64,000 nt of DNA. Origin: Ruminococcus flavefaciens ND2009 (GTDB lineage Bacteria; Bacillota; Clostridia; Oscillospirales; Ruminococcaceae). Location: contig NZ_KK211346.1 in NCBI RefSeq assembly GCF_000621785.1, positions 387,754 to 451,753 of the forward strand, in the 5' to 3' direction. How positions within the stretch are numbered: position 1 is the first letter of the stretch; every line of letters starts with the position of its first letter. The notes beneath the pieces are model-generated. The model saw only the letters and a program-made list of their open reading frames with translations, had not been told where the DNA came from and did no database searches. Position numbers and translations under genes: made by a program. This document shows positions 8,529 to 17,072 of this stretch, in pieces.

Positions 8529-8557
8529 ATTATATCACTTTTTAGCTGAAAAATCAA
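8529..8557 (-). promoter_or_regulatory. Sigma-A promoter of the LysR gene
   Basis: On the minus strand, TTGATT (8552-8557), 17-base spacer and TATAAT (8529-8534). It lies between the helicase stop and the LysR start. Confidence 0.8.
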
Positions 8558-8571
8558 GACATATTTTGCGA

Positions 8572-10809
8572 TTAATATATTAATTCTTTCCAGCCAAGTA
8601 TTCGTGACTTCATTTCCTCAATATTGAGTATTCCATAGGCGAAACCTTTTTTTACAAGCTCCGGGGGGAGAAACTCATCATACTTCTCAAATACGGGGAC
8701 TTCGCCCTGATATACAAGATCAAGAGGATCAAATTCTTTCTGTGCTTCCTCAAGAAGAACGGCAAAGAATTCTTGCGGTGACACCTTCATAGTGAACTGT
8801 ATATAGTAGGGGCGGCAGGAGTCCATGCCCCTTAGTCCGAGTCTGTCTCCGCATTTCAGCTTCAGGAAACGCTCCATGGCGAAGAATGCGTATGTACCCA
8901 GCCACGGGAACAGGCACCACATATTTCCGCCAAGACAGATGAGCGGCTGATCTATGACACCTGAGTTCTGAGCAGTCATACGAGCCTGAGCCAGTCTTGC
9001 AACAGCATTTTTCATAAGATATGGGTACTTTTTATCCTCTCTGAGTACCTGCTGCATACGCATTATGATCTTGGTGTTTATATCTCCGGGACAGTCTCCG
9101 AAATATGCGGGGACTTTTCCTTTTATCTGTTCGCAGTAAACAAGCCGTCTTTTGTGGTCCACTTCTTCAACTATCCACACATGACCTGCAATAGCGATCT
9201 TTTCGCCTTTAGGAGGCGGCATAACGATAGTGCCAAGCTCCTGAGAGCCCCAGCGCACGGTGTATTCTTCGTTTTCCTGGAATACCGCGTAAAACTTGAA
9301 GCTGTTAACAATACTTTCTCCTGCAAGTCCGACAATGAGACCGCCTTCTTCAGTACGCTGTATATGGTCATTTTCAAGAAGATGTCTCAGAAGTACTTTA
9401 TAGTCCTCCTGAGTTATCCTGTGGAAGTATTTCAGCGAGAGTACCTTTGAAGCCAGTGCAGCAGGGGAGAGCTCACCACAGGAAGCAAGAGTGCTCATGG
9501 TCTGATGATAGAGCAGACTGAATGGAAGTCGGTCAAGCTTCGGCGGCTCAACCCAGCGCTCCTCCAGATATACCTGAATAAGAGCGATACCCTGTATCAG
9601 CTTCCACGGTATTGTTTCGGGTAGCATTGAACGCGGTTCCGGAAGCTCCTCACGTATAACGAACCACATCTCTGGCGGAAGGTCGCGTCTGCCGGTGCGT
9701 CCCATTCTTTGCAGAAATGATGATACAGTAAAAGGAGCATCGATCTGAAAAGCACGTTCCAGTCTGCCTATATCTATTCCAAGCTCAAGTGTAGCCGTAG
9801 TACAGGTGGTCATAAAGGTGTCCTCGTCCTTCATGGCTTCCTCGGCAGTCTCGCGGTAAGCAGCTGAAAGGTTTCCGTGATGTATCAGGAACCTGTCACG
9901 TTCATGATTAGCCTCGCAGTAGGAGCGCAGTGTAGTTGTCACCGCCTCGCACTCCTCCCGTGAATTGACGAAAACAAGGCATTTTTTCCCTCTTGTGTGC
10001 TCGAAGATATACCCCATGCCCGGGTCTGCGTGTTCGGGAGCAGTATCCGTTTTAGCATCAAGAACCGGCAGTGCTTCCGAATTTTCCTTTTCATCAGGCT
10101 GATTTTGCTGGCTTATGTAAAAGTGTTCCATGGAGAGACGCCATTTTACGCCTTTATTTTCTATTCTGGGGATAACAGTTCCTCTGCCTGTACCATAGGA
10201 GAGAAACTCACCTGCGGCTGTGGGATCGCCAATCGTAGCGGATAGACCTATCCTTCGCGGATTTACACCTGCCATTCTGCAAAGTCTCTCGATAAGGCAG
10301 ATCGTCTGACCTCCGCGGTCACCCCGCATAAGGGAGTGTATCTCGTCGATGACAATGAACCTGAGGTCACCGAAAAGCTTTGGTATCAGTGCGTGCTTGC
10401 GAAGTAGCATAGCCTCAAGAGACTCGGGGGTTATCTGGAGTATGCCCGATGGATTTTTCAGCATTCTGCTCTTGTGGGACTGGGCAACATCACCGTGCCA
10501 GTGCCAAACGGGAATATGCGCCTCCTCGCAAAGCTCATTGAGACGCATGAACTGGTCGTTTATAAGAGCTTTCAGAGGGCCGATGTATATAGCGCCAATG
10601 CTCATGGGCATATCCTCGCTGAACAGTGTGAGGATAGGGAAGAAGGCAGCTTCAGTCTTTCCCGAAGCAGTTGAAGCAGTCAGCAGTACATTCTCGTCCG
10701 TATTGAAAATCGCATCGCCTGCCGCAGCTTGTATAGCGCGCAGAGACTCCCAGTTATTACGGTAAATGAAGTCCTGTATGAAGGGCGCATATCTGTCAAA
10801 AATACTCAT
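8572..10809 (-). CDS. Lhr/BrxHI-like superfamily 2 DEAD/DEAH-box helicase
   Basis: A 745-residue SF2 helicase. Motif I is TASTASGKTEAA (GKT at residues 50-52), motif II DEIH at 155-158, motif III SAT at 190-192, and motif VI FLQRMGRTGRR near 365. The overall build resembles Lhr-core helicases and the BrxHI helicase found in some BREX (Pgl-type) phage-defence loci. It is the last gene of a three-gene operon: the DUF2791-type ATPase stops 11 bases upstream, and a TAAGGA site gives the ribosome binding site. No BREX methylase (PglX) or phosphatase (PglZ) is nearby. Helicase identity is secure; a defence or DNA-repair role is inference from the partners. Confidence 0.88.
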   Translation of the reverse strand: MSIFDRYAPFIQDFIYRNNWESLRAIQAAAGDAIFNTDENVLLTASTASGKTEAAFFPILTLFSEDMPMSIGAIYIGPLKALINDQFMRLNELCEEAHIPVWHWHGDVAQSHKSRMLKNPSGILQITPESLEAMLLRKHALIPKLFGDLRFIVIDEIHSLMRGDRGGQTICLIERLCRMAGVNPRRIGLSATIGDPTAAGEFLSYGTGRGTVIPRIENKGVKWRLSMEHFYISQQNQPDEKENSEALPVLDAKTDTAPEHADPGMGYIFEHTRGKKCLVFVNSREECEAVTTTLRSYCEANHERDRFLIHHGNLSAAYRETAEEAMKDEDTFMTTCTTATLELGIDIGRLERAFQIDAPFTVSSFLQRMGRTGRRDLPPEMWFVIREELPEPRSMLPETIPWKLIQGIALIQVYLEERWVEPPKLDRLPFSLLYHQTMSTLASCGELSPAALASKVLSLKYFHRITQEDYKVLLRHLLENDHIQRTEEGGLIVGLAGESIVNSFKFYAVFQENEEYTVRWGSQELGTIVMPPPKGEKIAIAGHVWIVEEVDHKRRLVYCEQIKGKVPAYFGDCPGDINTKIIMRMQQVLREDKKYPYLMKNAVARLAQARMTAQNSGVIDQPLICLGGNMWCLFPWLGTYAFFAMERFLKLKCGDRLGLRGMDSCRPYYIQFTMKVSPQEFFAVLLEEAQKEFDPLDLVYQGEVPVFEKYDEFLPPELVKKGFAYGILNIEEMKSRILGWKELIY

Positions 10810-10820
10810 AATACAGATCC

Positions 10821-12140
10821 TTATATTTCAAACTCAGCAAATTCTTCATTGGTCTGGTCGTTCTGACCAACAGAAGGCTTCACATGAGCCATTGAGTCGG
10901 AGGCAATGAACTCGCTGACATTTATCTGCGGATTCTGGTAAACGATGTCCAGCAGCTCAATAAAGTCACGTATGACCTCGCGGGGCGTGATATGGCTGTC
11001 AGAGCCTATTCGGGAAAATTCCAGCTGAATAAAATGTACCATATCTTCCTGAGTTATTTTCTGAGCGTAGTCAAAGAGCTGTGCGTGAATATCGGCAAGC
11101 TTTTCCGTCAGCACCAGCATTTCCTCATAGGTAAGGGGAATGAGATGAATAACAGGAGCCAGCATATCCTTGACGCCTTCACGTCCGAAGCGTCCTTCAG
11201 CCAGTCGGGAGCGGAGAGCCTCATAGCTGTAGACGCCGCGTCGTGTATCCTCGATACACTGAGGAGTTCCGCCCATTATGATACCCATATACTTTGCCTT
11301 GCCCTGAAGGGTATCATTGTACATTGTCAGTATCTTTTCATAGTTATACTGCCTTGTGATGCTGTTCGGTATCTTGTAAATGTTAACAAGCTCATCGATG
11401 AGTACAAGAAGACCGCTGTAACCTGCCATTTTAAGGAACATGGCAAATAGCTTGATATATTCGTACCAGTCGTCATCGCTTATGACGATATTGACTCCCA
11501 GCTCAGACTTAGCCTCGGTCTTGTTGACATATTCGCCGCGGAACCATTTCACTACCTTTGCTTTATCCTCATCATTGCCCTCTGAGGACGCGCGGTAGTA
11601 TATGGTAAGGAGCTTGGCAAAGTCAAAGCCATGGACCATTTCGTTCAGAGCATTTATAACTTCATATATCTTTTTTTCTACAGCCTTTCCGAACTCGACA
11701 GAGTCGGGAGAAAGACCTGTTTCTGCGGCAGTTTCCGCCTGTACTCCGCTTATCCATCTGTCGAGGATAAGGGTAAGCGCTCCGCCGTCTGGACGTGTTT
11801 TTGTGGACATATTGCGGATAAGCTCCTTGTACGTGGCAAGTCCCTGTCCCTTTGTGCCCTGAAGGCGCCTTTCGGGAGATAGATCGGCGTCCACTACGAC
11901 GAAGTTCCTGTCCATAACATGACTTCTTATAGTTTGCAGCAGAAAGCTCTTACCGCTTCCGTATTTACCCGAGATAAAGCGGAAAGCTGCACCGCCGTCG
12001 GCGATAATATCCACATCGTGTAGAAGAGCGTCTATCTCGTTTTCACGGCCTACGGTTATATATGGCAGACCTGTACGCGGCACAACTCCGCCTTTTAGCG
12101 AGTTTATAACTGCGGAGGCTATTCTTTTGGGTATCTTCAT
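10821..12140 (-). CDS. BrxD-like P-loop ATPase (DUF2791 type)
   Basis: A 439-residue AAA-type ATPase. Walker A is GKYGSGKS at residues 58-65 and Walker B LLVLIDE at 244-250. The later GGTPQCIEDTRRGVYSYEALRSRL stretch is typical of the DUF2791/BrxD family. The start is set at ATG 12138-12140, which has AAGGAG seven bases upstream within the end of the preceding gene and a 4-base gap to its TAA. A longer frame from 12197 overlaps that gene by 53 bases and has no better site. BrxD proteins pair with BrxHI helicases in BREX type 2, and here the partner is the next gene. Confidence 0.85.
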   Translation of the reverse strand: MKIPKRIASAVINSLKGGVVPRTGLPYITVGRENEIDALLHDVDIIADGGAAFRFISGKYGSGKSFLLQTIRSHVMDRNFVVVDADLSPERRLQGTKGQGLATYKELIRNMSTKTRPDGGALTLILDRWISGVQAETAAETGLSPDSVEFGKAVEKKIYEVINALNEMVHGFDFAKLLTIYYRASSEGNDEDKAKVVKWFRGEYVNKTEAKSELGVNIVISDDDWYEYIKLFAMFLKMAGYSGLLVLIDELVNIYKIPNSITRQYNYEKILTMYNDTLQGKAKYMGIIMGGTPQCIEDTRRGVYSYEALRSRLAEGRFGREGVKDMLAPVIHLIPLTYEEMLVLTEKLADIHAQLFDYAQKITQEDMVHFIQLEFSRIGSDSHITPREVIRDFIELLDIVYQNPQINVSEFIASDSMAHVKPSVGQNDQTNEEFAEFEI

Positions 12141-12144
12141 AGTT

Positions 12145-13659
12145 TTACTCCTTATTATCCGGGAACATTTCCCTAAGTTCATCTGTGTAATCCTCAATAA
12201 GCTCAGGTCTGTCGGCAGAGAAGTCTATAACAGTATCTCCGAAAGTATCAAACAGCTTCTCATTTATGCTGTCGGCGAGTATCGACACCATTTTACCGCA
12301 GCTTTTAGCGGCAGCATCAACATCTCTGCCGTACAGCAGTGCTTTTATAAACAAGCTTTCGTCATTATCAAGGGGACTATCATCTGTATTTTCGTGTATC
12401 TCTTCCTTTTCAACAACAGTTTGCTCGGGCAAAGGCGTAACATCAGGATATTCGTTTTCGTCTACAAGCAGTTTTTCGCGGGTGCTGTCAGCAGCTTTGC
12501 GTATGCAGGCGAGTTTGGAAAAGTCGATCTCTATCCTTGAAGCTTCAGCACGGCGTTTTTCTTCATAGAGGCTGTCTATCTCTGACTGAATTATCTTTAC
12601 GGCAGCCTTTGAAACTCCTGTATAGCTTATTTTGTGCTTGAAGTCGTTTTTATCGCGCATCAGACTGTCCACAGCCTTGACCAGGTCTCCGAGATGTCCG
12701 TTTCTGCCGCGGTTTCCATAGTATTTTCGGCATTTCCATTTTCCGCTCTTACAGGTAAAGGAATGTATTTCATTGAGTGTATATTCACAGTCCCTGAGAG
12801 ATCGTCTGTCATAGAATATGGACGAGGCGAACATATTGTATGAGCACTCAACTATACTTCCGAAGAGCTTGTCACAGAGCGAGTTCTTTCGCTTATCACG
12901 GAAGAACTCCGAGAGCTTTCTGAAGCTCCTTACCGTTACTTCCTTCATATCGTCGGGGCAGGCAGCAAAGAAAAGTGACTTTTTCAGCTGGTATGCAGAA
13001 AGAGCGTCAATAGCGGCGAAGAGCTCCTCGTCGCTGTGTTTGTCCCAGTGTATGAGAGTGAGCAGCAGTTTATCATATTGTATGTCCGCTAAATCATCTG
13101 CAAGAGAGCTGTCCAGACCATAATAAACTATAAAATCTCTTAGCCACATATCGGTGTATTTTGTAATGCTTTCGTCTATTACGGAATAATCTTTGCAGAA
13201 GCTTATGAACATATTAAAGCAGTCGACAGGTTCTTCATAACCGATACAGTTTATCAGTTCATAGAGGTATATGTAAACAAAGGGGGCAGGAGCCTTTTCG
13301 ATATTTCCTTTACGTATTTTTGAACGCCAGGAGAAATAGCCTCTTAGCTGTTCGGTAGTCATATCACGGTATGAAGGATAATACTTGACAAAATCCTCTT
13401 TATAATCGTAAACGTCATCGAAGTCCTCCATGAATTTGCCCTGAGTGTAAAACAGCCAGGCAGAGGTCTTCCAGTAAGCTTCGGGAGTGAAGGCAAGCCC
13501 CTTCATTTCCTTTATCTTTTCCGGAGTTCTGGGGCGTGGGATCTGCGACGCAGTACGTATTATAGGTTCATCAGTGTATATCTTGTCGCGGAAAGCGCGG
13601 CTTTTAAGAAGCTTCTCATCATTCAGTATCTGGTGAAGTATCTCTTTTACGTCTGACAT
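12145..13659 (-). CDS. TerB-N / TerB-C domain protein
   Basis: A 504-residue protein. Residues about 50-200 match the TerB-N family pattern (YWKTSAWLFYTQGKFMEDF... YYPSYRDMTTEQLRGYFSWR... YVYIYLYELINCIGYEEP). Residues about 380-500 match TerB-C (IDFSKLACIRKAADSTREKLL; later LFIKALLYG and SILADSINEKLFDTFGDTVIDF). A recognisable central TerB domain is not obvious. These domains are known from tellurite-resistance-linked stress systems and co-occur with a P-loop ATPase and an SF2 helicase, as here. First gene of the operon, with a perfect sigma-A promoter that carries a LexA-like box. Its biochemical function is unknown. Confidence 0.82.
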   Translation of the reverse strand: MSDVKEILHQILNDEKLLKSRAFRDKIYTDEPIIRTASQIPRPRTPEKIKEMKGLAFTPEAYWKTSAWLFYTQGKFMEDFDDVYDYKEDFVKYYPSYRDMTTEQLRGYFSWRSKIRKGNIEKAPAPFVYIYLYELINCIGYEEPVDCFNMFISFCKDYSVIDESITKYTDMWLRDFIVYYGLDSSLADDLADIQYDKLLLTLIHWDKHSDEELFAAIDALSAYQLKKSLFFAACPDDMKEVTVRSFRKLSEFFRDKRKNSLCDKLFGSIVECSYNMFASSIFYDRRSLRDCEYTLNEIHSFTCKSGKWKCRKYYGNRGRNGHLGDLVKAVDSLMRDKNDFKHKISYTGVSKAAVKIIQSEIDSLYEEKRRAEASRIEIDFSKLACIRKAADSTREKLLVDENEYPDVTPLPEQTVVEKEEIHENTDDSPLDNDESLFIKALLYGRDVDAAAKSCGKMVSILADSINEKLFDTFGDTVIDFSADRPELIEDYTDELREMFPDNKE

Positions 13660-13693
13660 TTTTCACGCCCCCTTTTCTGCAAGTTCAACTTAT

Positions 13694-13722
13694 ATTATAA
13701 CACATATATACACCGTTGTCAA
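13694..13722 (-). promoter_or_regulatory. Perfect-consensus promoter of the TerB-N/C - ATPase - helicase operon
   Basis: On the minus strand, TTGACA (13717-13722), 17-base spacer, TATAAT (13694-13699): both hexamers match the sigma-A consensus exactly. The -35 box is overlapped by a LexA-like site. Confidence 0.88.
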
Positions 13723-13733
13723 ACACTTGTTCG
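13720..13733 (-). promoter_or_regulatory. LexA (SOS) box overlapping the -35 element
   Basis: The minus strand reads CGAACAAGTGTTTG, which fits the Gram-positive SOS box pattern CGAAC-RNRY-GTTY and differs from the Bacillus consensus only at the last base. It overlaps the first three bases of the -35 TTGACA, a position where bound LexA would block RNA polymerase. LexA itself is not in this window, and the motif it uses in this species is assumed from other Firmicutes. Confidence 0.6.
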
Positions 13734-13744
13734 ATTATGAAGAC

Positions 13745-13776
13745 AAAAAAGATACTGCCGATCTCTCGGCAGTATC
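13745..13776 (-). terminator. Terminator of the MoxR-DUF58-transglutaminase-DUF308 operon
   Basis: GATACTGCCGA (13751-13761) pairs with TCGGCAGTATC (13766-13776) around a 4-base loop; six A at 13745-13750 make the minus-strand U tract. Confidence 0.93.
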
Positions 13777-13780
13777 ATAG

Positions 13781-14374
13781 TTATTCTATACGGTTATTTA
13801 TCTCGTCGGGCTTTTCTACTCCCGATGTGTCGATTATATTATCAGAGGCATTGTTGCTGTTTCCGCTTATATTTCCTGCGTTTCTCTGATTGATAACGTG
13901 GACGACATAGTAGTTGAATGCGGCAAAGAGAAGGAGCAGTACACCTGTAAGTATACGGATAATCTTGCTTGCGTGGAACGGATTGAACATGAAGAATATT
14001 CCTGCTACCAGAAGTAGTATGCCGAATACCAGCTGTACATTCCTCATACCGTTGGAAAGATCTTTTTTACGGGACTTGACTATCTGGACGATACCAACGA
14101 TAACAAGCACCATTCCTGCTATAATTGCGATATGAGAGCTTATAAGCTTCGGCAGATACATGATGAACAAGCCGATACCGGCTCCGACCATGCCTACAGA
14201 GAAGAGTGATCCGCCCTCTCCGCCCGACAGACCGGTGAGAAGGCTTCCTATAATGATGATACCACCGATTATATAGAAGACCCATGCCAGAACACCCGGA
14301 AAGAATGTGAGGAGTATACCGCAGGCTGTCAGCAGGATAGCTTTGAATAAATATCCCGAATTATCAATTTTCAT
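13781..14374 (-). CDS. HdeD-like (DUF308) membrane protein
   Basis: A 197-residue integral membrane protein with about six hydrophobic helices in three hairpin pairs (residues 10-45, 55-105, 110-160) and a polar, Asn/Ser-rich C-terminal tail. The helical-hairpin repeat pattern is that of the DUF308/HdeD family, whose member HdeD is linked to acid resistance in E. coli; function here is unknown. ATG follows AGGAGGGG. It lies 10 bases after the transglutaminase gene and is the last gene of that operon. Confidence 0.75.
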   Translation of the reverse strand: MKIDNSGYLFKAILLTACGILLTFFPGVLAWVFYIIGGIIIIGSLLTGLSGGEGGSLFSVGMVGAGIGLFIMYLPKLISSHIAIIAGMVLVIVGIVQIVKSRKKDLSNGMRNVQLVFGILLLVAGIFFMFNPFHASKIIRILTGVLLLLFAAFNYYVVHVINQRNAGNISGNSNNASDNIIDTSGVEKPDEINNRIE

Positions 14375-14384
14375 GATACCCCTC

Positions 14385-17072
14385 CTATTTCAGAACACTG
14401 ACATACATCAGCTTCAGCTTGTTTACACGATTTGACTTGCTATAGAGCTTGTCCGAGATAGACTCAACAGTTTTGAGGCATTCCTCGACTTCCTCAGCGG
14501 TAGGAGTTTCCTTGCTGAAGGTCGCTCTGAGAGCAACATCTGTGAGCTTTTCAAAGGCACCTTTTTCAAAATAGATGCCGCCGTAATTCTTTTCTACATC
14601 CTCGGCGAAGCTCTTGTAGTTGCCGTTTTCGCTTCTCATTTCCAGCGTTTCAAGGAGCTTTTCTGCATAAGCGTAGATATATCCTGCCTTCTTCTCGGCT
14701 TTTCCTGTAGTAAAGCGCTTTTTTCTCAGATTGATGATGAAACGTCTTCTGAGAAGTATGAAAGCAGCTATAAGGATCATTGCAAAGAGAACGAGAAGTA
14801 TATTTCCGACTGCCTTGGGGATATGAATACCATTGCCGTGTCCTGAACCGATGGCACCGTGTCCTGTGGTTGCGGGAGCTGTCGACGAGGCAGTTACGGT
14901 GGTAGTTGTTGCCGCCTTTGTGGCGGGACCTGATGTACGTTCAGCAGTGGTCATTGTAGTAGTGGTTGCATCATTGGTAGTAGGCTCAGCAGTTGTAACA
15001 GGCTGTGTTGTTATCTCGCGTGTGGAGTATCCTGCGGTGAATTCGTAGGGGACCCAGCCTATGCTGTCAAGATAGATCTCAGCCCAGGCATGGCTCCTGT
15101 TGTCCTTTACGTCGATGGTAAGTGAACCGTCGTTATTTTGCTTTCCTGCATTCTGATCGTTCTCAACAACGATATATCCTGTTGCATATCTTGCGGGGAT
15201 ACCTGCCATTCTTGCAAGCATAACGCCTGAAGTGGCGAAGTGTGTACAGTATCCCTTTTTGTTCTCAAGAAGGAAGTAGTTGACAAAGTCGCGGTTTGAA
15301 GGAGTTTTTCTCGGATAGAGCGAGTAGGTACACTCAGACTCCATACGGCTGTGTATGCCGTCAAGTACAGCGAATGTACTCTCTACAGTACCATCATAAG
15401 CGTCAAGAATGTCAGCGTAATGTTCGCGGACTTCCTCCATAGCCTTTGTATCAGGGACCTCAAGATAGTTATCATAAACGAAGTTCTTGTAGCTGTTCTG
15501 GAGCAGCTCTGCAAGAAGTGTGTCTCCGTCATTCAGAAGATAATTAGGATCAGCATGAATGTCAAAGTCAACGGGGAAGAAGTCGTCGTAGGAGATCAGG
15601 TCGTTTTCACGGCAGTATTTGAGTATCTTCTCACGCTTCTTGCTGTCGGTTATGTCCGAAGCAGAGTAGACTACTCGTGAAGGCACATATTTGTTCTGCT
15701 GTTCCGAGAAAATGAGCTTGTTTGAGAGATCATCTACATTAACATTTATGAACTTATAAGAGCTTTCTCCCTTTTTGGCACCCTTGTTGGAAATTGTAAG
15801 ATCCTTGTTATAAGAAATCCCGTTTACACCGATAGTGCCATATGGAGCATATGTGTGACGGCTTTTCTTCTGACTTGGTTTGATCCAGATAGTTGTTTCC
15901 TGATAAGAAGGATCCAGAAGTTTTGTGAACATGGCAGGAAAATCCTGTGGATGAAGATCATATGAATCAAAATCATCGAAGATCTCATGCTTATATGAAG
16001 ATGAAGGAAGTCCGAACCACTCGTTGTTCTTGTAAATAGCGCCTGAATAGTCTTTAAGGTAAAGCGCACCCTCCATAGGATGCTCCAATGTAACAGTAAG
16101 GTCTGTGACATTCTTGTATCTTACATGGTCATTGGTACCGAGTTTGTGGTTTTCGTACTCAAAATCAAATCCGATGGCACTGCTTAAGTTTGAAAGGCTT
16201 TCGGCAAGATTATCAAATGAAAAATCGTTGAGTGCCTCAGTGACCTCACGGCGCTTATTATCAAGCTTTTCACTTCTTTTATAGTGTGTGAGCTTAAGGA
16301 AGCAGGAAGAAACACCTGCAACAGCGATAACAGAGGCAACGATGAGCATTCCGCACTTCTCAGTGACCTTGAGCTTCATATGCCGTTTCGGGAAGAACAG
16401 GTCGTTCTTTCGGACAAATCCGCTCTGTCCGCCAGAGTATTCACCTACATCGATGGTTGACATGGCAAGCAGAGCCAGCCAGAAGGCGATACAGAGTATT
16501 CCCCATAAAACAGGTACTCTGATGCCGTTGTACATTCCGATCTCAAGAACAGGGAATGTAGTCATCAGCGGCAGCACCGGATTGGGACGGCAGATAGTGA
16601 AGAAGAATACAACAATAGCCAGCAGCCAGATATAGAAGATGAACAGCGTATTTACCGACGGTATCTCCAGAGCTGATTTAAGACCCTTGTAGTATTCGAT
16701 CTCAGAGTGATAAGCGTCCTTATATATAATATTGTATATGAATTTGAAGCCAAGAGCTATTTTAGATGCTTTCTTGTATGCGCCGATGACAAACAGAACA
16801 ACAGAGCCTGCATAGACCCATAGTGCTTTTTTAGAGATCAGAGCAAGTACAAGGTAGAATGTTCCGATAGCAGCTGCTGCAAAGAATATCTTCTTTGGTG
16901 AATAGTTGAAACTGAACATTCCAAGAAATGCCATGATCACCGAAACAAAGCCGATAACTGCAATAGCTGCCGAGAAGGGCTTTCGGTAATTGGCGTGTTT
17001 TCTTTTAACGGACATAACAATGCTGTCGCTGATGGATATGCCGTTTTTGTTTTGTATGTTCTTTCTTTTCAT
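14385..17072 (-). CDS. Large membrane-anchored transglutaminase-like protein
   Basis: An 895-residue protein. Residues 25-275 hold several membrane helices. An extracytoplasmic transglutaminase-like domain follows, with Cys609 in GYCTHFA and His661 in RSHAWAEIYL; the third position is Glu in WVPYEFT where many relatives have Asp. A Thr-rich low-complexity linker (about residues 680-740) leads to one more membrane helix (near 755-775) and a cytosolic tail. The MoxR/DUF58/transglutaminase set is widespread and thought to act in cell-envelope maturation or proteolysis, but the substrate is unknown. Its ATG overlaps the DUF58 stop by one base (TAATG). Confidence 0.87.
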   Translation of the reverse strand: MKRKNIQNKNGISISDSIVMSVKRKHANYRKPFSAAIAVIGFVSVIMAFLGMFSFNYSPKKIFFAAAAIGTFYLVLALISKKALWVYAGSVVLFVIGAYKKASKIALGFKFIYNIIYKDAYHSEIEYYKGLKSALEIPSVNTLFIFYIWLLAIVVFFFTICRPNPVLPLMTTFPVLEIGMYNGIRVPVLWGILCIAFWLALLAMSTIDVGEYSGGQSGFVRKNDLFFPKRHMKLKVTEKCGMLIVASVIAVAGVSSCFLKLTHYKRSEKLDNKRREVTEALNDFSFDNLAESLSNLSSAIGFDFEYENHKLGTNDHVRYKNVTDLTVTLEHPMEGALYLKDYSGAIYKNNEWFGLPSSSYKHEIFDDFDSYDLHPQDFPAMFTKLLDPSYQETTIWIKPSQKKSRHTYAPYGTIGVNGISYNKDLTISNKGAKKGESSYKFINVNVDDLSNKLIFSEQQNKYVPSRVVYSASDITDSKKREKILKYCRENDLISYDDFFPVDFDIHADPNYLLNDGDTLLAELLQNSYKNFVYDNYLEVPDTKAMEEVREHYADILDAYDGTVESTFAVLDGIHSRMESECTYSLYPRKTPSNRDFVNYFLLENKKGYCTHFATSGVMLARMAGIPARYATGYIVVENDQNAGKQNNDGSLTIDVKDNRSHAWAEIYLDSIGWVPYEFTAGYSTREITTQPVTTAEPTTNDATTTTMTTAERTSGPATKAATTTTVTASSTAPATTGHGAIGSGHGNGIHIPKAVGNILLVLFAMILIAAFILLRRRFIINLRKKRFTTGKAEKKAGYIYAYAEKLLETLEMRSENGNYKSFAEDVEKNYGGIYFEKGAFEKLTDVALRATFSKETPTAEEVEECLKTVESISDKLYSKSNRVNKLKLMYVSVLK

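Noticed and set aside
12141-12197. Longer start for the BrxD-like ATPase
   Set aside because: It overlaps the TerB-N/C gene by 53 bases, whereas ATG 12140 has AAGGAG at the right distance.
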